Below are positions 17,376 through 25,692 of a stretch of DNA of 64,000 nucleotides, piece by piece. This DNA is from SURF-43 sp964628985 (GTDB taxonomy: Bacteria; Chloroflexota; Dehalococcoidia; UBA2979): contig CAZVNJ010000007.1 in assembly GCA_964628985.1 (NCBI GenBank), forward strand, positions 22,821 through 86,820, in the 5' to 3' direction. Position 1 is the stretch's first letter. Each line of letters opens with the position of its first letter. A program made the position numbers and the translations under genes. Under the pieces are notes generated by a model. That model ran no database searches and had not been told where the DNA came from. It was given only the letters and a program-made list of their open reading frames with translations.

Positions 17376-18635
17376 GTGGCTGGCGCGCATGACCGCGCCG
17401 AGGAGTGGACGGACACGATGGACTGGAGCGACTCGGCCGAGCAGGCGCAGTTCCGGACGGAAGTGCGCAGCCTCATTGAGACGGGACTGCCGGAGCGTTA
17501 CCGCGTCAGCGCGGGCGAGGGCGAAGGTGGCTCCTGGCAGTCGGACCGCATCTCCAAGGACCCAGCCGCGAAGCAGGCCGCCCAGGAGTGGGCGCAGGCC
17601 CTCGCGGCACGGGGATGGATCGCTCCGCACTGGCCGAAGGAGTACGGCGGCGCGGGACTGACCCCTATGGAGCAGTTCATCTTCAAGCAGGAGATGGCCG
17701 CCGCACAGGCGCCCGCTGTGGGCGGCATGGGCGTATCCCTGCTCGGACCCACCCTGATCGTGCACGGCACCGAGGAGCAGCGGGCGGAGCACCTCCCACG
17801 GATCCTGTCGGGGGAAGTCGCGTGGGCCGAGGGATACTCGGAGCCGGGTGCAGGGTCGGACCTCGCCTCGCTGCAGACCCGCGCGATCCGCGACGGCGAT
17901 GAGTACGTGATCAACGGCCAGAAGATCTGGACCTCGGGTGCCCACACGGCGGACTGGTTGTTCGCGCTCGTGCGCACGGACCCGGAGGCGCCGAAGCACC
18001 GGGGCATCTCCTTCCTGATGATGGACATCAAGACGCCCGGCGTGAACGTCCGCCCCCTCATCAACATGGCGTGGCAGCACGGGTTCAACGAGACCTTCTT
18101 CGAGGATGTCCGCGTGCCCGTCGCGAACCGGGTAGGCGAGGAGAACCGCGGCTGGTACGTGGGCGCGACGCTGCTCGACTTCGAGCGGTCGAACATCGCG
18201 GCCGCGATCGAGAACCGCCGCCTGCTCTCAACCCTGCTTGACTATGTGAAGACCGACAACGGCCAACGGCAGTCGCGGCTGTCCGAGAGTCATGGTCTGC
18301 GTCATGAGGTGGCGGAGGCCTTCGTCCAGACGGAAGTACTGTTCAACTTCTCGTTCCGCGTGATCTCAATGCAGAGCCGGAACATGATCCCGAACTACGA
18401 AGCCTCCATGACCAAGCTGTTCAACTCCGAACTGGTCCAGAAGATCGCCCGCCTCGGGACGCGGACCTTCGGGCTCTATGCGAACCTGTGGTCGGACCAC
18501 GAGCCGCTCGCACCGGCGGGCGCGCAGTTCACGCGGCTCTACGTGACCTCGATCCCGCGGACCATCGCGGCGGGGTCCTCCGAAATCCAGCGGAACATCA
18601 TCGCGACGCGCGGACTCGGTCTGCCTCGCGGGTAA
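17376..18635 (+). CDS. Acyl-CoA dehydrogenase
   Basis: FAD enzyme that introduces a 2,3 double bond in an acyl-CoA. About 405-419 residues. Recognisable are WIAPHWPKEYGGAGLTPMEQ, the FAD/substrate block WAEGYSEPGAGSDLASLQTRA, YVINGQKIWTSGAH, and the C-terminal IPRTIAAGSSEIQRNIIA with RGLGLPR. The GTG at 17376 has GGAGGA about 9 bases upstream; the ATG at 17418 (MDWSDSAEQAQFR) is where family homology starts and is an equally good choice. The acyl substrate cannot be told. A hairpin terminator follows. Confidence 0.9.
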   Translation: MAGAHDRAEEWTDTMDWSDSAEQAQFRTEVRSLIETGLPERYRVSAGEGEGGSWQSDRISKDPAAKQAAQEWAQALAARGWIAPHWPKEYGGAGLTPMEQFIFKQEMAAAQAPAVGGMGVSLLGPTLIVHGTEEQRAEHLPRILSGEVAWAEGYSEPGAGSDLASLQTRAIRDGDEYVINGQKIWTSGAHTADWLFALVRTDPEAPKHRGISFLMMDIKTPGVNVRPLINMAWQHGFNETFFEDVRVPVANRVGEENRGWYVGATLLDFERSNIAAAIENRRLLSTLLDYVKTDNGQRQSRLSESHGLRHEVAEAFVQTEVLFNFSFRVISMQSRNMIPNYEASMTKLFNSELVQKIARLGTRTFGLYANLWSDHEPLAPAGAQFTRLYVTSIPRTIAAGSSEIQRNIIATRGLGLPRG

Positions 18636-18659
18636 CGCGCGCGGGCGACCCGATCACCG

Positions 18660-18686
18660 AGGAGGCCCCCATCGGTGGGGCCTCCT
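18660..18686 (+). terminator. Rho-independent-type terminator after acyl-CoA dehydrogenase
   Basis: AGGAGGCCCC / GGGGCCTCCT, a perfect ten-base-pair stem with a seven-base loop, 24 bases after the stop codon and followed by a short T-rich stretch (TCGTGTT). Confidence 0.65.
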
Positions 18687-18775
18687 TCGTGTTGGGGAAT
18701 CTCAATCGCACGCCAACCGCCAGACGAAGCGACGCACTACGATCCGCGCCGTGACGGGAAGGTAGCGATGTAGCC

Positions 18776-19618
18776 GTGCCTGATGTGCTCTGGCTGGACG
18801 ACCGCCGATGCCAGGACGTGTCCCAGGTCGGTGCGAAGGCGGCACATCTCAGTCGCCTCGCCAGCCTCCACCTCGTCCCACCTGGGTTTGCCGTCTCCGC
18901 GATGGAAGGCGGCAGCGCCCTCGGTCCCGAGCTGGAGGACGCCATCCGGCGCGGGTATCGGACGCTCACCTCGATCACCCGCAACCGCATGACCCCAGTT
19001 GCCGTGCGGTCCTCCGCGATTGACGAGGACGGGGCCGGCGCGTCCTTCGCCGGGCAGCATGACACCTACCTCAACATCCGAGGAGAGGATGCGGTCGTCG
19101 AAGCGGTCAGACGATGCAGCGAGTCGGCCCTTTCGAGCGTGGCACGCGACTATCGCGAACAGCGCGGCCTCGGCGTCGAGCGACCGCAGATCGCGGTGCT
19201 GGTGCAGATGCTGGTCGAGGCCGACGCCTCGGCAGTGGTCTTCAGCGCCAACCCGATCAGCGGAGCGAGAGATGAGGTGATGATCACCTCGGCGTGGGGG
19301 CTGGGAGAGAGCGTCGTCGGCGGCATGGTGACGCCTGACCTCTTCGTGCTCAAGCGTCCCGACCTCCAGATCGTCGACCGACAGGTCTACTCGAAGGAGA
19401 TCATGACCGTGCTCGCCGAGGGAGGGACGACGGAGGTTGAGGTACCTGCCGACCTCCGGGACAGCGCTTCCCTGGACGCCTCCCAGGTCATCGAGATGGG
19501 GCGGCTTGCCACAAGGCTCGAGGGCGTCATGGGATGGCCGGTCGACGTGGAATGCGCCGTGGCCTACGGGGAGCTGTATCTGCTGCAGTGCCGTCCAATC
19601 ACGGCGTTGGGGCGCTGA
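18776..19618 (+). CDS. Stand-alone PEP synthase/PPDK-type ATP-grasp protein
   Basis: 280 residues corresponding only to the nucleotide-binding domain of PEP synthase-like enzymes: VGAKAAHLSRL, VAVRSSAIDEDGAGASFAGQ, VLVQMLVEADASAVVFSANP, SAWGLGESVVGG and the closing VECAVAYGELYLLQCRPIT. It lacks the swivelling phosphohistidine and PEP/pyruvate domains. A phosphohistidine partner is encoded nearby on the other strand (21090-22757). The split resembles phenylphosphate synthase and, by domain order, rifampin phosphotransferase. Predicted to pass phosphate from ATP to that partner's histidine. GTG start; the end overlaps the convergent MFS gene by 20 bases. Confidence 0.8.
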   Translation: MPDVLWLDDRRCQDVSQVGAKAAHLSRLASLHLVPPGFAVSAMEGGSALGPELEDAIRRGYRTLTSITRNRMTPVAVRSSAIDEDGAGASFAGQHDTYLNIRGEDAVVEAVRRCSESALSSVARDYREQRGLGVERPQIAVLVQMLVEADASAVVFSANPISGARDEVMITSAWGLGESVVGGMVTPDLFVLKRPDLQIVDRQVYSKEIMTVLAEGGTTEVEVPADLRDSASLDASQVIEMGRLATRLEGVMGWPVDVECAVAYGELYLLQCRPITALGR

Positions 19619-21029
19619 CCGTCGACGCCGCCTCGGACTCCACAGGGAAGCGATGGATGAGGCAGGCTGCGACGACGGCAGCGCCTGCCATAACCGCAAT
19701 CACGGTCTGTAGCATTCCAAACGCCGCGGCATCAGGAGGTGCCCCCGCGGAGGTCTGTAGCGAGCCAGCCAGTACTCCTGCGCCGACGATGCTTCCGACG
19801 TACCGCATCATGGAACTCGTCCCCGCGGCGGCACCCGCCATCGTTCGCGGCGCCGACTCGATCGCGGCAGTCTGGGCAGCCCCGGTGCTCATTCCCACGC
19901 CCCAGCCCATGAGCGACAACAGTACCGCGAGGTGCTCCGTCTCCACCCCGCGCCCGAGCACGGCTACGAGAGACAGCGCCGCGAGGAGCACGAGCCCTCC
20001 GCCAGTGAGGGCGACGAGGCGCCGTCCTCGAGCGTCCGAGAGACGCCCGCCCACGGGCGCCGCCAGTCCCATGAAGAGCGCCATCAATCCGAGCAGCAAT
20101 CCACTGGTGCCGGCGCCGCCGCCCAGTACGTCCTTCACGAGAAAGGGCACCATCAGGAGCGTCGTGTACATCGCGAGGTTGGTGAGCAGCACCTGCATGC
20201 TGGCGGCGGCGAAGACACGACGCCGGAACAGAGACCACGCCGCGACGGGCGTGGAGGCTGACCGCTGCCGCATGACGAACCAAATCAGGGCGAGCGAGAA
20301 CGCTACCCACCCCCCGGCGAGCAGCCACATCGAGTGGCCCCCCCGCGATTCGCCAAGCAGCGCAGTCACCGCGACAAGGAGGAGGGTGTACAGGGCGACG
20401 CCCAGCCAGTCGGCGCGCGACCCGGAGTCCCCGGTGCCGGCTCCAAGCCTGAGTCGAGGGAGCAGGAGCAGCGCACCAATCGCACACGGGAGACCGATCG
20501 GAAAGATGAAGCGCCATGAGCCGGCCGCAAGCGCGGCGGCACCCAGCAACGGCCCCAGGCCCGCAGCGGCGGCGATCGCCGCCGCGTTGTACCCGTTGAG
20601 TCTTCCCAGCTCGGTCGTAGACGCCCGCTCTCGGAGCAGCGCCACCGCATTGGGGATCAATCCGGCGCCGACGATTGCCTGGGCAACCCGGAGCGCAATC
20701 AACGCAGCGAAGTTTGGCGCGAAGGCCGCTGCCAGGGTCACCGCGATGAAGAGCAGAAGCCCAACCCGCACGACCCGGCCACGCCCAAGTTGATCGCCGA
20801 GGCGCCCAGCCACCGGTTGTGAGACGGCCATCGCAATCAGGTAGGCAGACACCAGCCATCCAACCGTACCGCGACTGACCGAGAAAGCGTCACGGATCTC
20901 TGGCAGGGCCACCGCGATCATCGTGGAGTTCAGAGGGGCCAGGACACTGCAGCAGGCCGCAAACGCCACCAGCAGCGCCGTCTTCGTCGAGTGTCCGTGG
21001 TCTTGCTGCGTCACCGGCCAGAGACCCAA
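19599..21029 (-). CDS. MFS transporter, DHA2-like multidrug exporter
   Basis: 476 residues, strongly hydrophobic with about 12-14 membrane segments. Motifs of drug/proton antiporters: LNSTMIAVALPEIRDAF at the first helix, SAYLIAMAVSQPVAGRLGDQLGRGRVVRVG (motif A) and RVAQAIVGAGLIPNAVALL (motif C-like). The substrate is unknown. It sits between the two halves of the split phosphotransferase, so a role in the same detoxification or uptake process is possible but unproven. Ends convergently with the ATP-grasp gene (20-base overlap). Confidence 0.87.
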   Translation of the reverse strand: MGLWPVTQQDHGHSTKTALLVAFAACCSVLAPLNSTMIAVALPEIRDAFSVSRGTVGWLVSAYLIAMAVSQPVAGRLGDQLGRGRVVRVGLLLFIAVTLAAAFAPNFAALIALRVAQAIVGAGLIPNAVALLRERASTTELGRLNGYNAAAIAAAAGLGPLLGAAALAAGSWRFIFPIGLPCAIGALLLLPRLRLGAGTGDSGSRADWLGVALYTLLLVAVTALLGESRGGHSMWLLAGGWVAFSLALIWFVMRQRSASTPVAAWSLFRRRVFAAASMQVLLTNLAMYTTLLMVPFLVKDVLGGGAGTSGLLLGLMALFMGLAAPVGGRLSDARGRRLVALTGGGLVLLAALSLVAVLGRGVETEHLAVLLSLMGWGVGMSTGAAQTAAIESAPRTMAGAAAGTSSMMRYVGSIVGAGVLAGSLQTSAGAPPDAAAFGMLQTVIAVMAGAAVVAACLIHRFPVESEAASTVSAPTP

Positions 21030-21089
21030 CCGGTCCGTGGACCGTGGGCTGATGCCTCCGCGCGCGGGGGCTCCACGGGAGCGCCGACC

Positions 21090-22757
21090 CTATCCCAGGA
21101 TCTGGACGCGCCCGGTGCCGCCATCGACGCGGATGCGCATCCCATCCCGGATGACGGAGGTGCCGACCTGCGTGCCGGCCACGCACGGGATGCCGTACTC
21201 ACGCGCAACGATGGCGCAGTGCGACAACGGCCCGCCCGCGTCGGACACCACCGCGGCGACCACGCCGAAGAGGGGCGTCCACGCCGGCATCGTCATCCGA
21301 CAGACCAGGATGTCTCCCGGGCCGACCTTCGACATGGCCTCGTCCAGGGTGACAGCGACTTTCGCCTCGCCCGTGACCACGCCGCTCGATGCGGGATAAC
21401 CGGTGACGACCTTCGGATCTCCCTCCTGGACCACTCCGAAGCCGAAGAACTTGGTGACCAGCGGGTCCACCGGCGCGTCTGGCGGTGGCGGGGTGCCGAG
21501 GGCGGGCGGGGGCACAGTGGCGCCCTGTCGCACGAAGTCGCGCCGCCGGGTCGAGACCAGCGCGCGCAGCCCGCCCGTCGCACCACCAGCGGCGAGTGAT
21601 CGGATGTCATCGAGCGTGAGGAAGAAGATGTCCTCGGCGTCGTCAATCGCACCTGCCGCGCGCAGCTTCCGGCCGAGGCCGAGCATCCCCTCACGCATCA
21701 CGACAGTGAACTTCTGGTCGATCGTAAAGTTGTGGTCCTCCGCGATCGGGATGTACTGCTGGGCCATGTCGAGCATCGCCTGGAACTGTGGACGGAGGGG
21801 CTCCGGGACGCGCTCCGCCATCGCTGCCGCGAGTTGGTCACGCTCCGCCGCCTGCCGCGTATGTGCCAGGAACGGGTTTGCGGCGTCTTCCTTGCGGATG
21901 AAGGCCTTGAGTTGTGTCAGGGGTGTGGAGGGATCCTCCCGCCACGAGCGGTGCCCGAATTCGCCGAAGACGTCCGAACGCCATCCGAACTCCTCAAGGA
22001 ATGATGAGAAGCGCTCGCTGAACTCGCCTGCCTGCGGGTGCTCCAGCACCACGCCACCATCGCGCACGCGACCGGCCAGGACGGCGTCCGCGAGGCCCGG
22101 CGTGGAGTTCACCCAGCGGCTGAGGTCCCAGAGCGCCTTGCCGAGTGCGATCGACTTGTTGTCAAAGCCCTGGAGCAGGAGGCGCGACTGCGCGACCGCA
22201 TCCGATCCAACGACATGCGAGAGGAATTCCTCGAACCCAAATACGGAGTTCATCGCGGGAATGTTCACCCGCATGTGAATGTCCCAGACGTCGGCCAGCG
22301 CTTCGTGAGCAGACTCGATGAAGCGGGCGGCGTCGGCGATCGAGGCAGAGTCGAAGTCGAACGCCAGGATCCGTTCAGCGTGCGCAAGCACCTGAGGTTC
22401 AAACGTGGAACGCCAGTCCGCCAGCACGGTGCTTCCGAGGTGCATCGCGATCCGCTTCATCTCCTCGAACCGCGCGGCCAGTTCCTCCGGGGTACCCGGG
22501 ACCGGGACCGGGCACAGGTAGAGGTAGCCGTTCTGCACCATCGTCCGCAGCCCGGAGATCGGCATCGAAAGCCCGGCGATCGCGCGGCTCGCTCCCTCGG
22601 CGAACGCTGTCTGGAAGATGGTGGCATTGGCGGGCGTCACCGCGAGGGGGAAATGAAGGTTGTCCTGGAACCAGAAGAGGCCGTCATCGGATGGTTCGCG
22701 CCACTCCACCGGGAACCCAGGTGGGACGGGCAGCGGGGCGGACTGCGTTTCGGCCAT
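21090..22757 (-). CDS. PEP-utilizing (phosphohistidine swivel) enzyme, RPH/phenylphosphate synthase-like
   Basis: 555 residues. The long N-terminal part begins with FWFQDNLHFPLAVTPANATIFQTAF, a region resembling the substrate-binding domain of rifampin phosphotransferase-type proteins. The C-terminal 110 residues are the mobile phosphohistidine domain: GYPASSGVVTGEAKV, GDILVCRMTMPAWTPLFG and GGPLSHCAIVAREYGIPCV with catalytic His513. No ATP-grasp domain is present, so it needs a separate ATP-binding partner, most simply the protein at 18776-19618. The phosphorylated substrate cannot be inferred. Confidence 0.82.
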   Translation of the reverse strand: MAETQSAPLPVPPGFPVEWREPSDDGLFWFQDNLHFPLAVTPANATIFQTAFAEGASRAIAGLSMPISGLRTMVQNGYLYLCPVPVPGTPEELAARFEEMKRIAMHLGSTVLADWRSTFEPQVLAHAERILAFDFDSASIADAARFIESAHEALADVWDIHMRVNIPAMNSVFGFEEFLSHVVGSDAVAQSRLLLQGFDNKSIALGKALWDLSRWVNSTPGLADAVLAGRVRDGGVVLEHPQAGEFSERFSSFLEEFGWRSDVFGEFGHRSWREDPSTPLTQLKAFIRKEDAANPFLAHTRQAAERDQLAAAMAERVPEPLRPQFQAMLDMAQQYIPIAEDHNFTIDQKFTVVMREGMLGLGRKLRAAGAIDDAEDIFFLTLDDIRSLAAGGATGGLRALVSTRRRDFVRQGATVPPPALGTPPPPDAPVDPLVTKFFGFGVVQEGDPKVVTGYPASSGVVTGEAKVAVTLDEAMSKVGPGDILVCRMTMPAWTPLFGVVAAVVSDAGGPLSHCAIVAREYGIPCVAGTQVGTSVIRDGMRIRVDGGTGRVQILG

Positions 22758-22922
22758 CGGGACGGCTCCTTCGACTCACGCGCGTTCATGGCGATCTGCG
22801 CTGTCGCTCGCGGAGAGAGATCGACAGGACGGCGCATCCTACCACCCGTGATCCGCGGTCGATCACGGCCCCACGGGTGACCGCCTCGCCGCTGCGACCA
22901 CAGTCAGTGATGCGAAGGGCTG

Positions 22923-23300
22923 CTAGGTGAGGACGTCGACGGTGCCCGTGGCGCCATCCACGGTGACCAGCCTGCCGTCGATCAAGATGTGGACGGAGCC
23001 GGGATGCATGATCACTACCGGGAACCCGCGTTCGCGGGCGACAGTCGCGCCTGCTGAAAGCGGACCGCCGCGCAGAGCAATGAGCGCACCCGCCGAGGCG
23101 TATGCCACAGCGGACTCCGCTGAAAGTTCTGGGACGAGGATGACTTCCTCACCTCGAAGCGGGCCCATGTCTTCCGGCCTGCATACGAATCGCACCCGTC
23201 CCGTTGCCCTTCCGGGGCTGGCCGGACGGCCGCGGAGGAGGACTCGTGCCGGCTCCTGGAGGACCAGGGTGCTCACGTCCCCTGCTCGTCGGATGTCCAT
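22923..23300 (-). CDS. Stand-alone PEP-utilizing mobile domain without catalytic histidine
   Basis: 125 residues matching only the swivel domain of PEP-utilizing enzymes: GRPASPGRATGRVRFV, GEEVILVPELSAESAVAYASAGALIAL, GGPLSAGATVARERGFPVV and a VDGATGTVDVL end. Where the family has GG-SHAAIVARE, this protein reads GGPLSAGATVARE, so the phospho-accepting His is absent (the neighbour at 21090 has SHC at this place). It may regulate or stabilise the split phosphotransferase, or be a decaying copy. Its 165-base upstream gap to the 21090-22757 gene holds only weak signals. Confidence 0.7.
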   Translation of the reverse strand: MDIRRAGDVSTLVLQEPARVLLRGRPASPGRATGRVRFVCRPEDMGPLRGEEVILVPELSAESAVAYASAGALIALRGGPLSAGATVARERGFPVVIMHPGSVHILIDGRLVTVDGATGTVDVLT

Positions 23301-23410
23301 GAATCCAGTGTGGAGCAGTGCGGCGTCCGGAAGGTTCAGGCAGGGTTAACGCGGCAATCGGACCGCTGCCTGCTCGAGGCGGGCGGGAACTCCCGTGGGC
23401 CGCGACGCGT

Positions 23411-23416
23411 TATACT
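23411..23416 (+). promoter_or_regulatory. Possible -10 element for tmRNA
   Basis: TATACT, one mismatch from TATAAT, 34 bases before the mature tmRNA 5' end. No good -35 is seen at the usual distance, so this is weak; a processed 5' leader would be implied. Confidence 0.3.
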
Positions 23417-23450
23417 GGATAAGCAGGAAGCACCCGATGCCCTGCCTCTC

Positions 23451-23807
23451 GGGGACGACAGGACTCGACAGGCGACACCGGATGCGGATCGCGGGCCGAG
23501 GTGTCGTCACCCTCGTAAAACAGGCGGCAAAAAAGTAACTGGCGACCGACAACTCGCCCTCGCGGCCTAACTAAGCCGTGACGTGGCCAGCCACCTCGCC
23601 CCGACGGGTGGTTGAACCGCGACGCAATGCCGGGGTGCTGCGGACTGCCGCGTCTCAGGACGCTCCGCCTAAGACTACTGAGACTGGCCGGAACCACCTG
23701 CCGCCATAGGAGGGGTCCGGTGAGATGAACTCCTGGTGGCTACGCCCGTAGAAGTCCGTATCAGGTCCGCTCTGGACGGGGAGTTCGATTCTCCCCCGTC
23801 TCCACCA
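23451..23807 (+). ncRNA. ssrA: tmRNA (transfer-messenger RNA)
   Basis: Rescues stalled ribosomes with SmpB. The 5' end GGGGACG pairs with CGTCTCC at the 3' end (seven pairs, one G-U), followed by ACCA encoded in the DNA. The T-arm block GGGGAGTTCGATTCTCCCC precedes the acceptor strand. The 5' region GGACTCGACAGG and the block CCTCGTAAAA before the reading frame are as in other tmRNAs. By alignment with the E. coli layout the resume codon is GGC at 23541, and the tag reads G-D-R-Q-L-A-L-A-A then TAA (23541-23570), ending in the degradation signal ALAA. Total 357 nt, a normal one-piece tmRNA. Confidence 0.95.
23541..23570 (+). other. tmRNA tag-peptide reading frame
   Basis: Codons GGC GAC CGA CAA CTC GCC CTC GCG GCC TAA give tag GDRQLALAA. 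The resume codon is placed by alignment to the GTAAAA...AGTC-GCA arrangement of E. coli; starting further upstream in frame would add lysine-rich residues. Confidence 0.75.
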
Positions 23808-23818
23808 AGCCTACTAGG

Positions 23819-23842
23819 GAGCCCGCCGAAAGGCGGGCTTCG
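23819..23842 (+). terminator. tmRNA terminator
   Basis: AGCCCGCC-GAAA-GGCGGGCT, an eight-base-pair stem with a GAAA tetraloop and a trailing T, 12 bases after the mature tmRNA 3' end. Confidence 0.8.
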
Positions 23843-24086
23843 TCATGTGCCGAGGAGTTCCGGCCGCCTTCCTCGAGACGCGACCATGGGACCCGGCGAC
23901 GTGCAGGCCCTGTTCGTCATGGCCTCCGCCTCGGCCCGCTGGACTGAGTCAGGGCTGCAGGGTCGTCGCAGCCCGACTCCGACACGCACGGAATCTCCAC
24001 GAAGAGTCCCCTGCAGGGATAGACAATCCGCTCGCCTCCTGCGATCCCGAGTGGGCGCAGGTCGGTGCTGTCGGAAGGATCGAGCG
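23843..24086. other. Intergenic region between tmRNA and peptide cassette
   Basis: No supported gene. The frame of the nucleotidyltransferase stays open back through the tmRNA gene, but only the TTG at 24087 has a ribosome-binding site. No copy of the tmRNA 3' end, integrase or inverted repeat was seen here. Confidence 0.5.
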
Positions 24087-25118
24087 TTGGCGCATCCGCA
24101 CCCTTTGCTGCTCGACCTCGCCGCGGGGCGTCCGCTGACGCCCGGTCCGACCGCGCCGGGGCTACTCGAGTCCGCCATCGAGCATCGGATGACCGGGCTG
24201 CTCTGGAGCGCCATCCTGCGGGGCGAGGTCGAACTCGACCCCGGCGACCGCAGGCGGCTCGGCACGATCGACATGGCGAATCGCCTGCGAGAGCGACAGA
24301 TCGAGGCGGCACTCTCAGAGTCAGTGCGCCGGACGGCCGGCCTGGGTATTGAACTGACCACGTTCAAGGGAGTCTCGGCTGCCCGGCGTTGGTACGGGCG
24401 GCCCGGTGAGCGGCCGACATCTGACCTGGATCTACTCGTGAGCCCGCACAACCAGAACCTGCTCGCCGAAGTTGTCCGGGTGCTGGCCCCCGGCAGCCAG
24501 CTGCTGCGCCTGGGGGAGACAGATCTCCTGGGACGTGCCGCTCGCGACCAGGCTCTCAACGTCACACTCGAGGCCGACCTGGGGAGTCTGACCTGGTCGG
24601 GCGAGCCTGTGACTATCGATCTCCACGTTGACCTGCTGAAGTACGGCATCCCCGGGCGCCAGGGCGCCGAGATCTGGGCGAGGACCCGCCCCGTTGAACT
24701 GTCCGAGGGCGCCACAGTCCGCGTGCTCGACGCTGAGATCGCGCTCGTCCATCTGTTGCTGCACATGAACCGCGACCGTTTCGCATACCTCATCGCTTAC
24801 GCCGACGTCGCCCGGCTGCTGCAGCGCGAGCCGATCGATTGGGAGTACGTCCGTCACTTCGTTATGCGCGAGGGCCTGGATGTCCCGGTGTATGCCTCGC
24901 TCCGTGCGGTGACCGAAACCCTCGGCATCACTGTCCCGGTGCCTCCACCCATCGGAGGCTGGCGAGCGTTGCTCTGGAGGCGACTCTGGAACCCTCGTGT
25001 CCGCCTTCAAGGCAAGGCGGGACAGCGAGGGATCCGCCGTCGCAGGCGCTGCATCCCGGTCATGGCGCGTGGCAGAGCCCTCGAAGGCCTGAGCGCCTGG
25101 GTGCGAGGAGTGAGTTAG
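24087..25118 (+). CDS. Nucleotidyltransferase-fold protein (PF14907-like)
   Basis: 343 residues. The nucleotidyltransferase core shows TFKG (Lys94) and GERPTSDLDLLV, with the metal-binding Asp113 and Asp115, then EADLGSLTWSGEPVTIDLHVDLL and a helical C-terminal half (ALVHLLLHMNRDRFAYLIAYADVARLL). This family is often found in RiPP loci, notably lasso-peptide loci, beside PqqD-like and HPr-kinase-like genes. Start: TTG with GGAAGGA seven bases upstream; longer frames run into the tmRNA. It is the first gene of the putative cassette, and its stop TAGTG touches the peptidase start. The exact reaction is unknown. Confidence 0.8.
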   Translation: MAHPHPLLLDLAAGRPLTPGPTAPGLLESAIEHRMTGLLWSAILRGEVELDPGDRRRLGTIDMANRLRERQIEAALSESVRRTAGLGIELTTFKGVSAARRWYGRPGERPTSDLDLLVSPHNQNLLAEVVRVLAPGSQLLRLGETDLLGRAARDQALNVTLEADLGSLTWSGEPVTIDLHVDLLKYGIPGRQGAEIWARTRPVELSEGATVRVLDAEIALVHLLLHMNRDRFAYLIAYADVARLLQREPIDWEYVRHFVMREGLDVPVYASLRAVTETLGITVPVPPPIGGWRALLWRRLWNPRVRLQGKAGQRGIRRRRRCIPVMARGRALEGLSAWVRGVS

Positions 25119-25120
25119 TG

Positions 25121-25597
25121 ATGGCGACGGACGCCCCTCGAATGCAGGCCGGGGACGCGGCTGCGTTGCTCCGCCGTCGGGTGGCACTGCGTCCGACATG
25201 GTTCCCAGTGGTCGGGGAATCTATGGGGAGCGCCATTCGCACGGACAGCGAGGTGTTGGTGGCCGGGGCCGCCGAACCACGGTTCGGCGAGGTGTGGGCC
25301 TTTTGCGACGCCCAGGGCGTGCTCGTCGTCCATCGCCTGGTTCGTCGGCGTCGAGGGGCGTTCTGCTTCCAGGGCGACGCGCACTGGCCGGATCAACCCG
25401 TGGGCAGGGAACTGCTAGTCGGCCGCGTGGTGCGCGTGCGCTATCGAGGCCATGAACGACGCCTTGGCAGGCGAGACCGGCTCGCCGGAGGGGCTCGGGC
25501 AACGCTCCGAGGTCTGGCCCGCAGGGCAGCGCGCCGCCTCGGTGCACGCGGGCTTCAGGGCACCGCCCGGGCGCTGTTAAGACGGCGGGCTCGCTAG
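25121..25597 (+). CDS. Soluble S24/S26-type peptidase-like protein
   Basis: 158 residues. FPVVGESMGSAIRTDSEVLVA carries a candidate nucleophile Ser34 in a GxSM context, GVLVVHRLV supplies His71, and FQGDAHWPDQPV resembles the GDN..D block of ER/archaeal-type signal peptidases that use Ser-His. There is no membrane helix, unlike true signal peptidases, and the usual Pro after SMx is Ser. The C-terminus is strongly Arg-rich. It overlaps or abuts the nucleotidyltransferase stop (GTG 25118 or ATG 25121). In this context it may act as the leader protease for the small peptide at 25693; this is inference. Confidence 0.7.
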   Translation: MATDAPRMQAGDAAALLRRRVALRPTWFPVVGESMGSAIRTDSEVLVAGAAEPRFGEVWAFCDAQGVLVVHRLVRRRRGAFCFQGDAHWPDQPVGRELLVGRVVRVRYRGHERRLGRRDRLAGGARATLRGLARRAARRLGARGLQGTARALLRRRAR

Positions 25598-25692
25598 GCC
25601 TGTCAGCGGGGCGCCTGAATCTTCACCTTTGCTCCACGCCTCGAATCCACGATGGCCTGGACGACCCATGCGCAGCCGAAGGAGAAATTGTG

